NCBI RefSeq assembly: GCF_024868665.1
Contig: NC_079898.1
Location: forward strand, 1,649,839 to 1,713,838
Origin: Triplophysa rosa
Lineage: Eukaryota; Chordata; Actinopteri; Cypriniformes; Nemacheilidae
DNA: 64,000 nt
Reading direction: 5' to 3'
Shown here piece by piece: positions 10,151 through 20,456 of this stretch. The stretch's first letter is position 1; every line of letters starts with the position of its first letter. The notes under the pieces are model-generated. The model was not told the DNA's origin and did no database searches. It was given only the letters and a program-made list of their open reading frames with translations. A program made the position numbers and the translations under genes.

Positions 10151-11086
10151 CCCTTAGTCCCCCTGTCGTGGTCCCTGGGAGCTTGGCTCGAGCTTCCCAC
10201 ACCGTCACGGTGGCTGAGGAGAACGATCCGTCTCGGCTATGCGATCTAGTTCGCCAGAAACCCACCCAAGTTCCGGGGCATCCTCGCCACCTCGGTCAGA
10301 GGCCGGGATGCTCCCGTACTACGGGGCGAGGTTGCCACCCTTCTGGCGAAGGGTGCGATTGAGTCCGTACCCCTAGCCGAGATGTCCAAGGGGTTTTACT
10401 ACTTCATCGTCCCCAAAAGAGGCGGGGGGGTGCGCCCCATCCTAGATCTGCGTACCCTGAACAGACACCTGCACAAGCTGCCGTTCAGGATGATCATGCA
10501 GAAGCGCATCCTGACATCTGGCAGATGTCAGGATTGGTTCATGGCAATCGACCTAAAGGACGCTTACTTTCATTTCTCGATTCTCCCTGGTCATCGCCCA
10601 TTCCTACGGTTCGCTTTCGAGGGTCAGGCATATCAGTACAGAGTCCTCCCCTTCGGTCTGTCTCTGTCTCCACGAGTCTTTACGAAGATCGTGGAAGCCG
10701 CCCTCTCTCTCCTCAGGGAGAAGGGTGTGCGGGTACTCAACTATCTCAACGACTGGCTTATCTTGGCACACTCGCGAGATCTGTTGTGTGCACTCAGGGA
10801 CCTGGTGCTCCGGCACCTAGATCGATGGGGGCTACAGGTCAACCGAGAGAAGAGCAAGCTCTCCCCTGTGCAGAGCATCCTCTATCTTGGTATGGAACTC
10901 AACTCTGTCACCATGACAGCTCGACTTTCCACAGCACGCGTCCATTCGGTGTTGAACTGCCTGGATCATTTCAAGCAGTCAGCGGTTCCCCTGAAACTAT
11001 TTCAGAGGCTCCTGGGAAACATGGCATCCTCGGTGGCGGTGATACCCCTCGGGTTGATGCACATGAGACCGCTCCAACACTGGTGA
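10151..11086 (+). pseudogene. DIRS copy 1 reverse transcriptase
   Basis: The frame is open from about 10151 apart from one TAG at 10247-10249; the uninterrupted part with a Met starts at 10382. Motifs in order are VPKRGGGVRPILDLRTLN, FMAIDLKDAYFHFSI with the first catalytic Asp, VLPFGLSLSPRVFTKIVEAA, NYLNDWLILAHS, and NREKSKLSPVQSILYLGMEL. The usual active-site YLDD reads YLND here, so one of the two catalytic Asp residues is lost. Copies 2 and 3 keep YLDD. The frame ends with a TGA at 11086, before RNase H. The sequence is typical of DIRS-type RT, close to Ty3-like RT but joined to a tyrosine recombinase. Confidence 0.85.
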
Positions 11087-11803
11087 GCGTGGCACACCAG
11101 CAGCAGGCGGATGGTGATTACGCCTCGCTGCCGACGCACCCTAACCCCTTGGTCTTCCATGACATTCCTTTGGGCAGGGGTACCCTAGGGCAGGTTACGA
11201 GGCATGTGCACTGCAGCTCACTGCAGTTAACACGACTCACCCGACGCCTCCTCCGGTGGAGTCAGCAGGTGACCCGCTCCCTGCGTGCCACGTATATCCC
11301 AAGCGACCTTAAACCAGACAGCCGATGCGCTCTCTCGTCAGTCTACGCCTCGCGGAGAGTGGCGATTCCACCCCCGTGCAGTCCAGCTCATTTGGGTGGG
11401 TAGACCTGTAGACCTGTTCGCCTCCCTCGAAACCACCCATTGCCCGCTTTGGTACTCTCTGACCGAGGGTCCCCTCGGCACGGATGCCCTAGCGCACAGC
11501 TGGCCGCGGGACAAGCGGAAGTACGCCTTCTCCCCAGTGAGCCTCATTGCACAGACCCTGTGCAAGGTCAAGGAAGAGGAGCAGCAAGTGTTACTCGTAG
11601 CGCCACACTGGCCCAACCGGACTTGGTTCTCGGAGCTAATGCTCTTGACGACAGCTCCCCCCTGGCCGATTCCCAGGCCATCCCAGGCCAGACCTCTGGA
11701 ACCTCCATGTCTGGCCTCTGGATGGGACGAGAAGATCCTGAGTGGTCTGCCCCCAGCGGTGGTAGCTACCATTTCTCAGGCTAGGGCACCTGCCACTAGG
11801 TGA
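11087..11803 (+). pseudogene. DIRS copy 1 RNase H end and methylase-like region
   Basis: After the RT stop the RNase H domain is largely missing. Sequence jumps near 11195-11230 from the region around HQQQADGDYASLP to LTRLTRRLLRWSQQ, dropping the central block that copy 3 retains. The end of RNase H is seen as LNQTADALSRQ, whose Asp is a conserved catalytic residue. A segment typical of DIRS elements follows: VDLFASLETTHCPLWYSL, GTDALAHSWP, KRKYAFSP and QQVLLVAPHWPNRTWFSEL. In the literature this position holds a DNA-adenine-methylase-like domain; I assign it by order and resemblance. Its function in the element is unknown. Confidence 0.65.
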
Positions 11804-12709
11804 CTGTACGCCTACAAGTGGCGCCTCTTCTCGACCTGGTGTGCTTCTCGAGGAGAAGACCCACAGAGTTGTGAGATAGGGTCCGTGCTGTCCTTCCTAC
11901 AAGAGAGACTCAAGACTAACCTCTCCCCCTCCACACTGAAAGTGTATGTAGCCGCCATTACCGCTCATCACAACTCAGTTGCTGGGAAGTCTCTAGGGCA
12001 GCACGACCTGTTCATTAGGTTCATAAAGGGCGCTAGGAGGCGCAATCCGCCTCGTCTGCGCTCCATACCCTCTTGGGACCTGGATGTAGCCCTGACAGGT
12101 CTCACCAGAGCCCCCTTCGAGCCCCTAGGGGATGCCTCTCTTCCTCATCTCACGATGAAGATGGTTCTCCTTATGGCACTCGCCTCCATCAAGAGGGTAG
12201 GGGACCTACAGGCATTCTCCGTGTCCCCTGACTGCCTAGAGTTCGGACCCAGGGATTCTCACTTTATCCTGAGACCTCGGCCCGGCTACGTGCCCAAGGT
12301 TCCCACCGCTCCCTTTCGGGACCAGGTGGTGAACTTACAGGCACTCCCCACTGGGGAGGAAGACCCAACCCCGTCCGTGTTGTGTCCAGTACGCGCGCTG
12401 CACCTTTACTTAGACCGCACGCAGAGCCACAGAGCTCTGAGCAGCTCTTTGTCTGTTTTGGAGATCAGCAGGGAGGGCTGTCTCAAACAGAGATTGGCGA
12501 GGCGCCTCTCTGGCAGACATCTGCAGAGCTGCGGGTTGGGCTACACCCATCACCTTCGCGAGGTCCTACAGCCTCCGCGTAAAACCGGTATCGGCTCGAG
12601 TCTTGCAAGACTGGCGACCGGTAGGGTGTACGCCTATGACAGTACCTTCCCCCTTTTTCCTAAGGGGGTCAGCGTACTAACTAGCCTCCCTTCTTCCCCC
12701 ACTGGGTGA
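11804..12709 (+). pseudogene. DIRS copy 1 tyrosine recombinase
   Basis: The protein starts with an SAM-like DNA-binding part: RLYAYKWRL upstream, then LSPSTLKVYVAAITAHHNSV in the frame beginning at 11885. The catalytic domain carries KRVGDLQAFSV with the first catalytic Arg (residue 104 from the Met at 11885). RPRPGYVPKVP and VLCPVRALHLYL follow. Beyond this the frame shifts and the box with the His-x-x-Arg pair is deleted. Sequence jumps from a LSQTEI block straight to the codons for SLADICRAAGWA, which copy 3 has after an intact spacer. The recombinase would replace an integrase by inserting circular DNA copies. This one lacks essential residues. Confidence 0.8.
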
Positions 12710-13301
12710 AGAACAGGCACTCCATCCATCACTAGCAAGCACCTTCTGCGGGCAAGCTGGGCAGAGCAGCCCTGCCCCTTAGGCCGGGTATCTCTGGAGT
12801 TATTCGCAACATAGCTCTAACCGGACCTAGTGCTACCAGACGTTACAACCCCCCAGTAGGGTGGTTCCGTCTGATGTATCCTCATGCTGGTTCCCACCTT
12901 GGTAACCCATGACCTCCCCAGGTCGACCTCCACCTCGCGGTTTACTCTTCAGCCGCACTTTATTCCCATGAGTTCTCCCCCATCGGTGAGACCATGTTGG
13001 TATCTCCACTATTCTCCTCCCTGCGGTAGGAAGTGGTCTCTGTAGCGCATCCCCCACTTGAGGAAGTAGCGCTTACCCAGTGGCCTTACGGTTCCGGACG
13101 GCTTCTCGCTGTTAGAGAAACAAGGCCGCCGCCTGTGAGGCCGAAGGTAGGGGCCTTCCCACCTTTCGAGAAAGCTCTGGGACCCCCTACCTACCCACTT
13201 GTAGGTTACAATTTTGCGGTAGCGCTCACGGCTGACACGCCCAGGCCAGTAACCATTGCTTCGTTGAGATTGTGACAGGGCACAGTGTTATGGCGTTTTC
13301 C
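12710..13301 (+). other. DIRS copy 1 non-coding 3' region
   Basis: About 590 bases lie between the recombinase and the internal complementary region without a good frame. The block is clearly shared, in inverse orientation, with 36100-36740 (copy 2) and 59240-59880 (copy 3). Examples are the phrases gaagaacaggcactccatcc and ggtttactcttcagccgcac. Conservation across copies suggests it belongs to the element and may be a 3' untranslated or regulatory region. Confidence 0.6.
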
Positions 13302-13413
13302 ATTGGAACCCCATCTGTCGCTTCGACACAACGTCAAGAGACCGACAGAAAGGGAACGTCTCGGTTACGTTTGTAACCTCGGTTCCCTGATGGAGGGAAC
13401 GAGACGTTGTGTC
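13302..13413 (+). repeat. DIRS copy 1 internal complementary region
   Basis: Bases 13302-13356 are the inverse of the left terminus (8050-8099 or so). Bases 13357-13413 are the inverse of the right-terminal extension (13641-13686) plus the first repeat bases. The two halves meet at 13356/13357. This joins complements of both ends and is the hallmark of DIRS elements, where it is proposed to align the ends of a single-stranded copy for circle formation. Confidence 0.85.
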
Positions 13414-13462
13414 CTCCTTGCCACAACACGTGCTGTCCTCTGCAACAGCCGTGAGAGGTCTC

Positions 13463-13686
13463 AGGCTCCTCAGAACAAAGGTGAATGAATGAAGCACGCC
13501 GTCTCGCTTTTATACCCGGATTTCCGGGGGCGGAGTCCGGCATGCAAATTTCATTCCCCAATTTTCATTGGCCTTTTCTAAGTAGTCGGAAGCGATTGGT
13601 TCTCAGGGACGAACCCCATCTGTCGGTTCGACACAACGTCTCGTTCCCTCCATCAGGGAACCGAGGTTACAAACGTAACCAAGACG
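13463..13686 (+). repeat. DIRS copy 1 right terminal repeat with extension
   Basis: Bases 13463-13640 are the inverse of 8071-8249. The outermost 46 bases (13641-13686, ending AAACGTAACCAAGACG) lack a partner in the left repeat but are complemented in the internal complementary region. Element sequence ends at about 13686, followed by TTTTCAGC of the hAT host. Confidence 0.85.
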
Positions 13687-13995
13687 TTTTCAGCGTCAAC
13701 TTTTCTTTTCTGTTTTTCAGTCACAGTCAGTTACATCTGTCTGCGCGCTGTGCAGCGAGTCTGTCGCGGCTCTCTTCACTCATCGACGTCTGAATGTAGC
13801 AACAGTGCGCATATGTTAACTATCCTTGGCGCCGTAGGACCCAAACTACTATTGAGCAGATCTTGATGTGCCTGGTATAAATTTGATTGCATTAGAAAAT
13901 AATGTTAGGCATTCATTTATTTATTATGTCAAAAGGCTTTGAAGTCCGGATGGACGTATCTCGCGGTCCTCTAGTTGGTGACCCCTGGTGTACAG

Positions 13996-14036
13996 CAATA
14001 CACAGAAAAGCACTATATAAATGCCTCATTCATTTA
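13996..14036 (+). repeat. SINE tail, separated from 6955-7280
   Basis: The phrase agaaaagcactatataaatg directly follows the right copy of the GTGTACAG duplication and completes the SINE tail cut at 7280. An ATTC-rich run follows to about 14060. Confidence 0.65.
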
Positions 14037-14343
14037 TTCATTAATTCATTCATTCAGGTTTATACCACAGGGCTGTTGAATGCTTCAATCTGATTGGCTG
14101 ACAAACGTTCTATGGGTATGCATTAACTTTCAGTAAATGCACACCTATGAAGGTGTTCCAGGTCCACTTCGCCAAGTTTAGCCTACTGTCCACCAGTGAA
14201 TACGAACAACAGACAAAATGACAGGCAAATTCCATTGTCTGCAAAGAAATAACTATTAATATTTATGGACAGCATGAACATTTGAACAACAATGGCGAGA
14301 GCACTGTGCAGGACTGTTGAGACGAAAAACTAAAGCATATATC

Positions 14344-14804
14344 GGTAACACTTTAAAATAATGGTCCGTTGTTAACAAGTAACTATGCAGAAAGTAATAG
14401 GTAGTACTATATTAACACTTACCTTAATACTATTAACTAATATAGAAGCAAGATTAACTAAGCAATAAGTAATAGCTAATTTAGGACAAAGGTAGTTTCT
14501 TATTTGGTATTTGATAATTACTAAAGAAAAATGCCATCATTGAGAACTACTTGCGAAATATGACCAATTAATAAAGAAAAAACAATGAATTACTAATCTC
14601 AACATTAACGTACATAAAGTGCAAAAATAGGTTGTTTGTGGAAACAAATTTATGAATAAATACAAATACCAAAAGCCTAATACCAAAACATGAATGGATA
14701 TATTCTACATATATAGCCTATCCATAGAAGTGTTAATGTAGTACTAACTATTACTTTCTGCATAGTTACTTGTTAACAACGGACCATTATTTTAAAGTGT
14801 TACC
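14344..14804. mobile_element. hAT-type MITE with long terminal repeats
   Basis: The left end GGTAACACTTTAAAATAATG continues for about 75 bases that are nearly perfectly inverted at the right end (about 14730-14804). CATATATC is duplicated exactly on both sides (14336-14343 and 14805-14812). There is no coding capacity. The near-identity of the repeats suggests a fairly recent insertion. Confidence 0.85.
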
Positions 14805-15282
14805 CATATATCAAAGGTAACGGCAAACTACATGACACAAACAGCGGGTTAAAGATAAAAACGAAGCACAAAAATAACAACAACATCTTAAATTGGTCTG
14901 TGGAATGGGTAAACGGGACTTAAAACACACAGCAGGAAGCTTTCTATGCCACTGAGAGAACCGCAGCTGGCGCAGAAACCTCCGAGTCACTTTTTTCTCT
15001 TAATACTTTTCTTATACGACAGGGGTGTTAAATACAAGGAAAACATATCAAATATAGATACTTGTCTTTTCACTCTCAGTGAAGCAAACGCGTGTGCATG
15101 TGCACCGTCTGTCTTCCTCTCGCTCTCGGAAAACTGCATATGCAGGCTCCAGAAACGCCTTCAGATGAGATGTGTAAGAAATAAGTCCTACCAGCAAGTG
15201 CATTCCGGGACAAATACCATACAAATGTCTTGAGATAAAACATCGGAACAACGTCTTGTGGTGTTGTGACCGTGGTATAAGC

Positions 15283-15423
15283 GGAATAATTAACTCCGGT
15301 CCGTTCAATTATCGAAAGTTAATGTACACCCGAGGCGTAACTCCGCTTCGCGTCGTGGCCGCATTACCACCTCGGGGTGTGCATTAACTTTCGATAATTG
15401 AACGGCCCGTCGTCAATTATTCC
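15283..15423. repeat. foldback element
   Basis: GGAATAATTAAC... pairs with ...GTCAATTATTCC, and an inner GTTCAATTATCGAAAGTTAA pairs with TTAACTTTCGATAATTGAAC. The whole 141 bases can form one hairpin with a loop near 15345-15360. A shorter relative seems present near 14115-14135. Confidence 0.75.
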
Positions 15424-15555
15424 TTACATAAACAGCCCCTATCGATGCTAGTAGTGTAAAGCGATTACAACGTATAAGGCATTCAAGTCTCAGGATCCCT
15501 TCAAACTCTTTTTCCATTTAGTCCAGAACAAAACTAACGAATGGCCAGATTACTC

Positions 15556-15556
15556 T

Positions 15557-15602
<46 letters not shown>

Positions 15603-15606
15603 GTAT
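15556..15606. repeat. (CA)n(TA)n microsatellite
   Basis: A run of CA repeats (15557-15586) passes directly into TA repeats. Confidence 0.9.
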
Positions 15607-16236
15607 ATCGCTGCTGTCCTTCTGAAACCTCGTATCTCCATATTTCATGATTTTTTTTAAAGTCCCCGTGAACCGGAAGTTGCGATCACTTTTACTTCCG
15701 TACTCTGACACATATAATAGTTGGCGTGGCTTGCATTTTTCACTGCGAATTGATTGGATGTGTAAAAACAGCTGTTGCATTGATTTTGAAATGAAACTGG
15801 CAGCAGACTGACAGTTGAAGGGGAGGAGTTAACGGATGCTCCGCCCAAGCCGTCTAGTTTACGTCATTTGAGATGGACAGTCATTACAGGACGAAAATGC
15901 ATTTTTAGATTTTAACTGAAGATTATTAGGGTACATGAATTTTAAAAAGAAAATGACCCACATTGATAAACTATTTACTATAAACATTTACCATAAAAAT
16001 ATTTCATGAAAAAAATAAGAATTGTCATTTTTAATGACACTGGGACTTTAAATCATTATTATTAGTCACCCTATTACTTGTTTGTCACTGGGTTTTGCAA
16101 ATATGCAACCAATAAAAAGTGCTTGTCAACTTTGACAACACAGTATTTAATTACTTAAAATGCACAGTGTTTTTTCCAATTCCTGAGAAACAGTGAATTT
16201 GGATGTACAAGGTTTCAGAAGGACAGCGCCGATATA
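15604..16236. mobile_element. non-autonomous DNA transposon
   Basis: The ends are inverted: GCTGTCCTTCTGAAACCT at 15613-15630 and AGGTTTCAGAAGGACAGC at 16210-16227, with TATATCG-like outer bases on both sides. No transposase is present. Part of the interior (15655-15930) recurs inverted at 5555-5840. Confidence 0.7.
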
Positions 16237-17284
16237 GGATAAGATGTCAATTTAGTTAGGTGATGATTTGCAGTATTCTTAAAAATGTTTAGCACTTCCT
16301 TGTGAAGTTAATATAACGTTAGGACTCTCTACTACAACTACTGTATGTACAAATTAATTTTGTTAATGTGGGTGTGCTTAATTTAAACACATATTTAAAA
16401 TATTGAGTAACAAATTATAATTTTTAAAACATAACATGCTGCTAACCAGTAATGCTAGTATATTTACCAGGGACGTTTTTTTGCTATAAACGTAATACTG
16501 GCCATTTATGATGTTTATGCTGATCTCACCTGGATTAGACTGTGCTGTGTGCTTCGACAACTGAACACGACTATAAGCTGCATAACAATGTCAAACAGAC
16601 AAGAGTGAGGAAAGCAGATTCTAATATCTGTTGCATGGCTGTCATGGGTGTGTTTGAAATGGATGGATGGATGATTCACCTGAACCTGAGGGAACCTGTG
16701 GCTGTCTGCGGACGGTGCTGCTGGTTTCTGATCTCTGCACACCTGTGTCATATATACAAAGATAAGCCACATTTTACTGACAGAACACGATACATGATAA
16801 AGGCATTTACAACAGAAATAAACACGCCAAAGGAAGCTGTTCAAACTTGCCAGTCTATTACCTCACCATACCAAATCTGTTCAATTTAAAAGCACATTTT
16901 ATTATGTACGTTAGTTTTACAGTGAATGTTTGTACCTGTGCCACTTGTCCCCGAAGCCACAAACTGATTAAGAACTCTCAGAGTAATAATAAAAATAACA
17001 ATATTATAAAGGTGTTTCGGCAACTACGGGCACTTTTAAGACCCAGCAGTGAAATGTTTGATTTATGTCAACATTTGTCATATGACGCTTTATAAATATA
17101 TTCACAGTGTCATTACACACCTTCACAAAAAATGTAATTCATGATTAATGTGATTTAATATAAAATTATTCAGTATTTATAGGTCCAAACACCATTTTTA
17201 CTCGTGTCCCACAACTCTGGTCATAATGTTAAGAGATTACAATTTGCAATAATTTGAAACAGAATCGTTTAATATACATATTAA
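16237..17284. other. unrecognised intron sequence
   Basis: AT-rich DNA. Frames on both strands near 16515-16890 overlap each other and lack recognisable domains. I see no gene or named repeat. Confidence 0.3.
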
Positions 17285-17289
17285 TTAAC

Positions 17290-17831
17290 TGTCATGGCTC
17301 TGCTTCATTTAGTCATGTTTTTCTTGGTCCTGTAGCAGAGCCATGACAAAGTCTTTGGTTATGTGTGGAGAGAAACATATTGTTGTCCTTTTGACAATAA
17401 TATACGTTCTCTCCAGTGTCTCGTCATTGACCCCCCTCCTCTCGTTTCCTTGTTATCTTTCCCTGAGTGTTTCATTACCCACACCTGCCTTGTGTCGTTA
17501 TCCCTGTTTGTCTCTCCATATATATACCCTCATGTTTCTTTGTCTTGTGTTGGTGGATTGCGTTTTGTACCGTGCATTGTGTTCCTGTCTAAATCCCTAG
17601 TCAAAGTCAATGTCAAGTCGAGCCTGTGTAAGTCTGAGTTTGCGTTTCTATAGTGTTGTTCTTTTACCCTGTCTCAGTTATATTTGTCCTGTCAGTTTTT
17701 GTATCTAGTTTTGTTGGTTTGCCCCATCGTGGGTTTTTGTTTTGTCGTTTGGTACTTATAAATAAATATATTTGTTAACCCCTTCACCGCTGTCCTGCAT
17801 TTGGGTTCTCTCTTTCACCACGATCGTGACA
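17290..17831 (+). repeat. complete LTR (family A)
   Basis: It begins TGTCATGGCTCTGC and ends CGATCGTGACA. A TATA-like tatatatacc is at about 17519-17528 and AATAAA at about 17761, followed by ctgcatttgggtt. These suit U3, R and U5. It is related to the LTRs at 3440-4031 and 23676-24224. The first 14 bases are inverted at 17335-17348 (GCAGAGCCATGACA), so the U3 end can fold into a hairpin. Confidence 0.8.
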
Positions 17832-18211
17832 GTAAAAAGAACAACACTATAGAAACGCAAACTCAGACTTACACAGGCTCGACTTGACATTGACTTTGAC
17901 TAGGGATTTAGACAGGAACACAATACACGGTACAAAACGCAATCCACCAACACAAGACAAAGAAACATGAGGGTATATATAGGGAGAGACAAACGAGGGA
18001 TAACGACACAAGGCAGGTGTGGGTAATGAAACACTCAGGGAAAGATAACAAGGAAACGAGAGGAGGGGGGTCAATGACGAGACACTGGAGAGAACGTATA
18101 TTATTGTCAAAAGGACAACAATATGTTTCTCTCCACACATAACCAAAGACTTTGTCATGGCTCTGCTACAGGACCAAGAAAAACATGACTAAATGAAGCA
18201 GAGACATGACA
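17290..18211. mobile_element. palindromic LTR composite (full LTR plus inverted partial LTR)
   Basis: A full LTR (17290-17831) is followed at once by an inverted copy of its first 378-380 bases (17832-18211). Arms 17290-17667 and 17832-18211 are about 98-99 percent identical and enclose a 164-base spacer that is the R/U5 part of the LTR. The composite begins TGTCATG and ends CATGACA. TTAAC is present once on each outer side (17285-17289 and 18212-18216), so the whole unit appears to have inserted in one event. Confidence 0.9.
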
Positions 18212-18216
18212 TTAAC

Positions 18217-20456
18217 AGCATCTTACATTTTTTTGTATTGTTTACTGATCGTTTTTGTGACTTTTTCAAGTAAATGTGCCTGTCCCACACTTTTGAGTCC
18301 TTACAATGAAAAAAAGCTTTTAATATGACATTAGACAAACAAGTCTAGTTTATATGGAAACAGAAATTAGAACACAGCACATTGCTGACAGATTAGGCCA
18401 CCTCACTACCTCACTCACAAGACCAAAAAAATATGAGGTAAATCATCTTGTCTGTGTCAGTATTTATTCTGTGTCCTTATCATACAGCTCAGTAATTCTG
18501 TACTTTCAACTTTTTTTATTATTACTGTTTAACTCGTGTATAGTAAGATGCTAAGAGTCAAAACTAATTTAGTAGACCTTGCTAGCTGCCAATTAGCTGG
18601 AATATTAGCAAAAATGTAATTTCCACAAAATGTCTTTTCAACATTTTCAAGGTTTCCTGTATATTAAATTACAAATATAAAATAAACATGGTACATGCAA
18701 TTTTGTTGACCTTTTTATATGTATTACAGACTCCGATGATTAAAAGTAAATTCACATGGGTTGATTTCTTTATTTTGGAGAGTCAAAAGTGCCTGTAGTT
18801 GCAGAAAAACCCATTAGTAAGATTACCATAGCATGAATAAAGCAATACATTTTAAAGGAACACAGCTAAAATTGTCATAAAGTGTGATTTCAAGTTCAAA
18901 TCAAATGGCCACATTTCAGTTTTCTTAGCATTGTGTACTTCTCTGAAATCCCAGCCTGTCCACCCACCACCGATTCCACAGAATACAGAAACAAAACATT
19001 TCAACATATTCATGCTGCCTTCATGTGAACCTGTGCCATCCAATGTCACGACGACATGTAACGTGTTCAAACCAACTTGATTTGTGAATAATTCCTTTTA
19101 CCACATCCACTTTATACAGTACATTATTGTGCATAATTCTGATCATTTTGTTGATTGTTGTATTTGCACATTGCACTTTTGGGCTCTGTTGTACATCCCA
19201 CTTATAAGAAGTATTCATAGGAATGATATTACCATAGATGTGTTAATAATCAGACCAATGATTGAGTGTTACATGAGTGTTACAAGTGAATATATGAAGA
19301 TGATTTAATGGTTTAATGACATAATCACTATACTTAAGCATTGATTGAGTGTTGTTTGAACATATAAGTATATTTTTAATCATTTTAAACAAGTATAGAA
19401 CAGATTTCAGCAATTCAGTGATGTCTTTGAGATCTGTTTGAGGCCTGACCTAGATAAAGTTCAGAAGGTTGAACATGTAGTTCACTTTGTGGCCTGAAAA
19501 CTGGTACCAACAGGAAAACTTATTTTTAAAAACCAAGTGAAGGCCGACATTCCACCATTAGATACAAACCTTGTTGCCTAGAAAATAATAGTGGCAGACA
19601 AGAATGATTGGATAATAAAAAATAAAAGATAAAGGGAATTTACCTGATTGGTTTAGGAAAGCACCTCCTTTCCTAAGTTTCACTATAACTGTAGGCTGGA
19701 AAACACGTTTTCAGATGACTGGGACATCTCACTTTGTTTGGCCTGATCAAATAAAGTTAACTCCTTGACACCTGAACCTTCTTTGTCTGAGAGATTTTTT
19801 GACTTCAAGATCGACTTTACCACATCAAATCCAACTTTTTACCTTAAATCATGTAGAAATTATTTTAATAATTTGCAGGTGTGCGATCCTACGACTTGTG
19901 AATATGTATCTTTCCTAAAAAATAGAATTGCACTTTGATCAAATATAACTAAGTCAACACTGTGGCATTTCATATTATATATATAAATTATATATATATA
20001 CAAATACTATATATATATATATATATATTACTAGTATATATATATCTCAATGTGTTTTCCCACTGGTGAACAGATATTTTCCCAAACTCCCACTTGAAGG
20101 CAGCATCACAACACAACAACCAATCAAATCGTTACTGAGACCAAAGTAGAACAACGACAATGAGTTAAACTTGAGTGTGTCTCAATCCATCAAAAAAAGT
20201 TCCAAGCAAGAAATTAGGACCTGCTGTACATTGTTCTTGTGTTTCATTTGGTTCAGCAACTCAATTAAAATACACATTACAATAGTTACTGTGTGTCAAT
20301 ATTTCTATGACTCTGAGCAACCAAGCCGGTCCCTACAGTACAACTAAAAGCCTTTTAGACACTATTAACATGATGTCAACCGAGACACAAGCGAGATGTA
20401 CATACACTGACATTTCACATTCACCCGTTGCTTTCTTCACATTTACTACATTTCAC
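18217..20456. other. mostly unrecognised intron sequence with a TA microsatellite
   Basis: I see no gene. A long TA-rich microsatellite lies at about 19975-20045. Short open frames near 18852-19300 show no domain or good splice context. Confidence 0.35.

Larger units (their letters stand above)
8050..13686 (+). mobile_element. DIRS-type YR retrotransposon, copy 1
   Basis: This 5.64-kb element has split inverted terminal repeats, an internal complementary region, and in order gag-like sequence, reverse transcriptase, RNase H end, a methylase-like segment and a tyrosine recombinase. DIRS elements use the recombinase instead of an integrase and make no target-site duplication; none is seen here. 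It inserted into the coding region of a hAT transposon. Gag, RT, RNase H and recombinase are all damaged, so the copy is dead. Its base composition is GC-richer than the flanking DNA. Confidence 0.9.
7281..13987 (-). mobile_element. hAT transposon containing a DIRS element
   Basis: The left end is CAGGAGTCTTCAACTAAAAT and the right end is ...CTAGTTGGTGACCCCTG. The inverse of the right end, CAGGGGTCACCAACTAG, pairs with the left end as a hAT-type terminal repeat. GTGTACAG is duplicated exactly on both sides (7273-7280 and 13988-13995), the 8-bp duplication typical of hAT. Without the DIRS insertion (8050-13686) the element is about 1.07 kb, so it is an internally deleted derivative. It carries only the N-terminal part of a transposase, on the minus strand. 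Confidence 0.85.

Noticed and set aside
17343..18158. The same ~100-residue protein encoded on both strands, as a gene pair
   Set aside because: The frames are mirror images produced by the LTR palindrome and lie in U3/R sequence. Similar broken frames occur in the other LTRs.
18852..19070. Minus-strand frame with GGGWTGWDF as a vit exon
   Set aside because: No suitable phase-1 acceptor and donor pair surrounds it.
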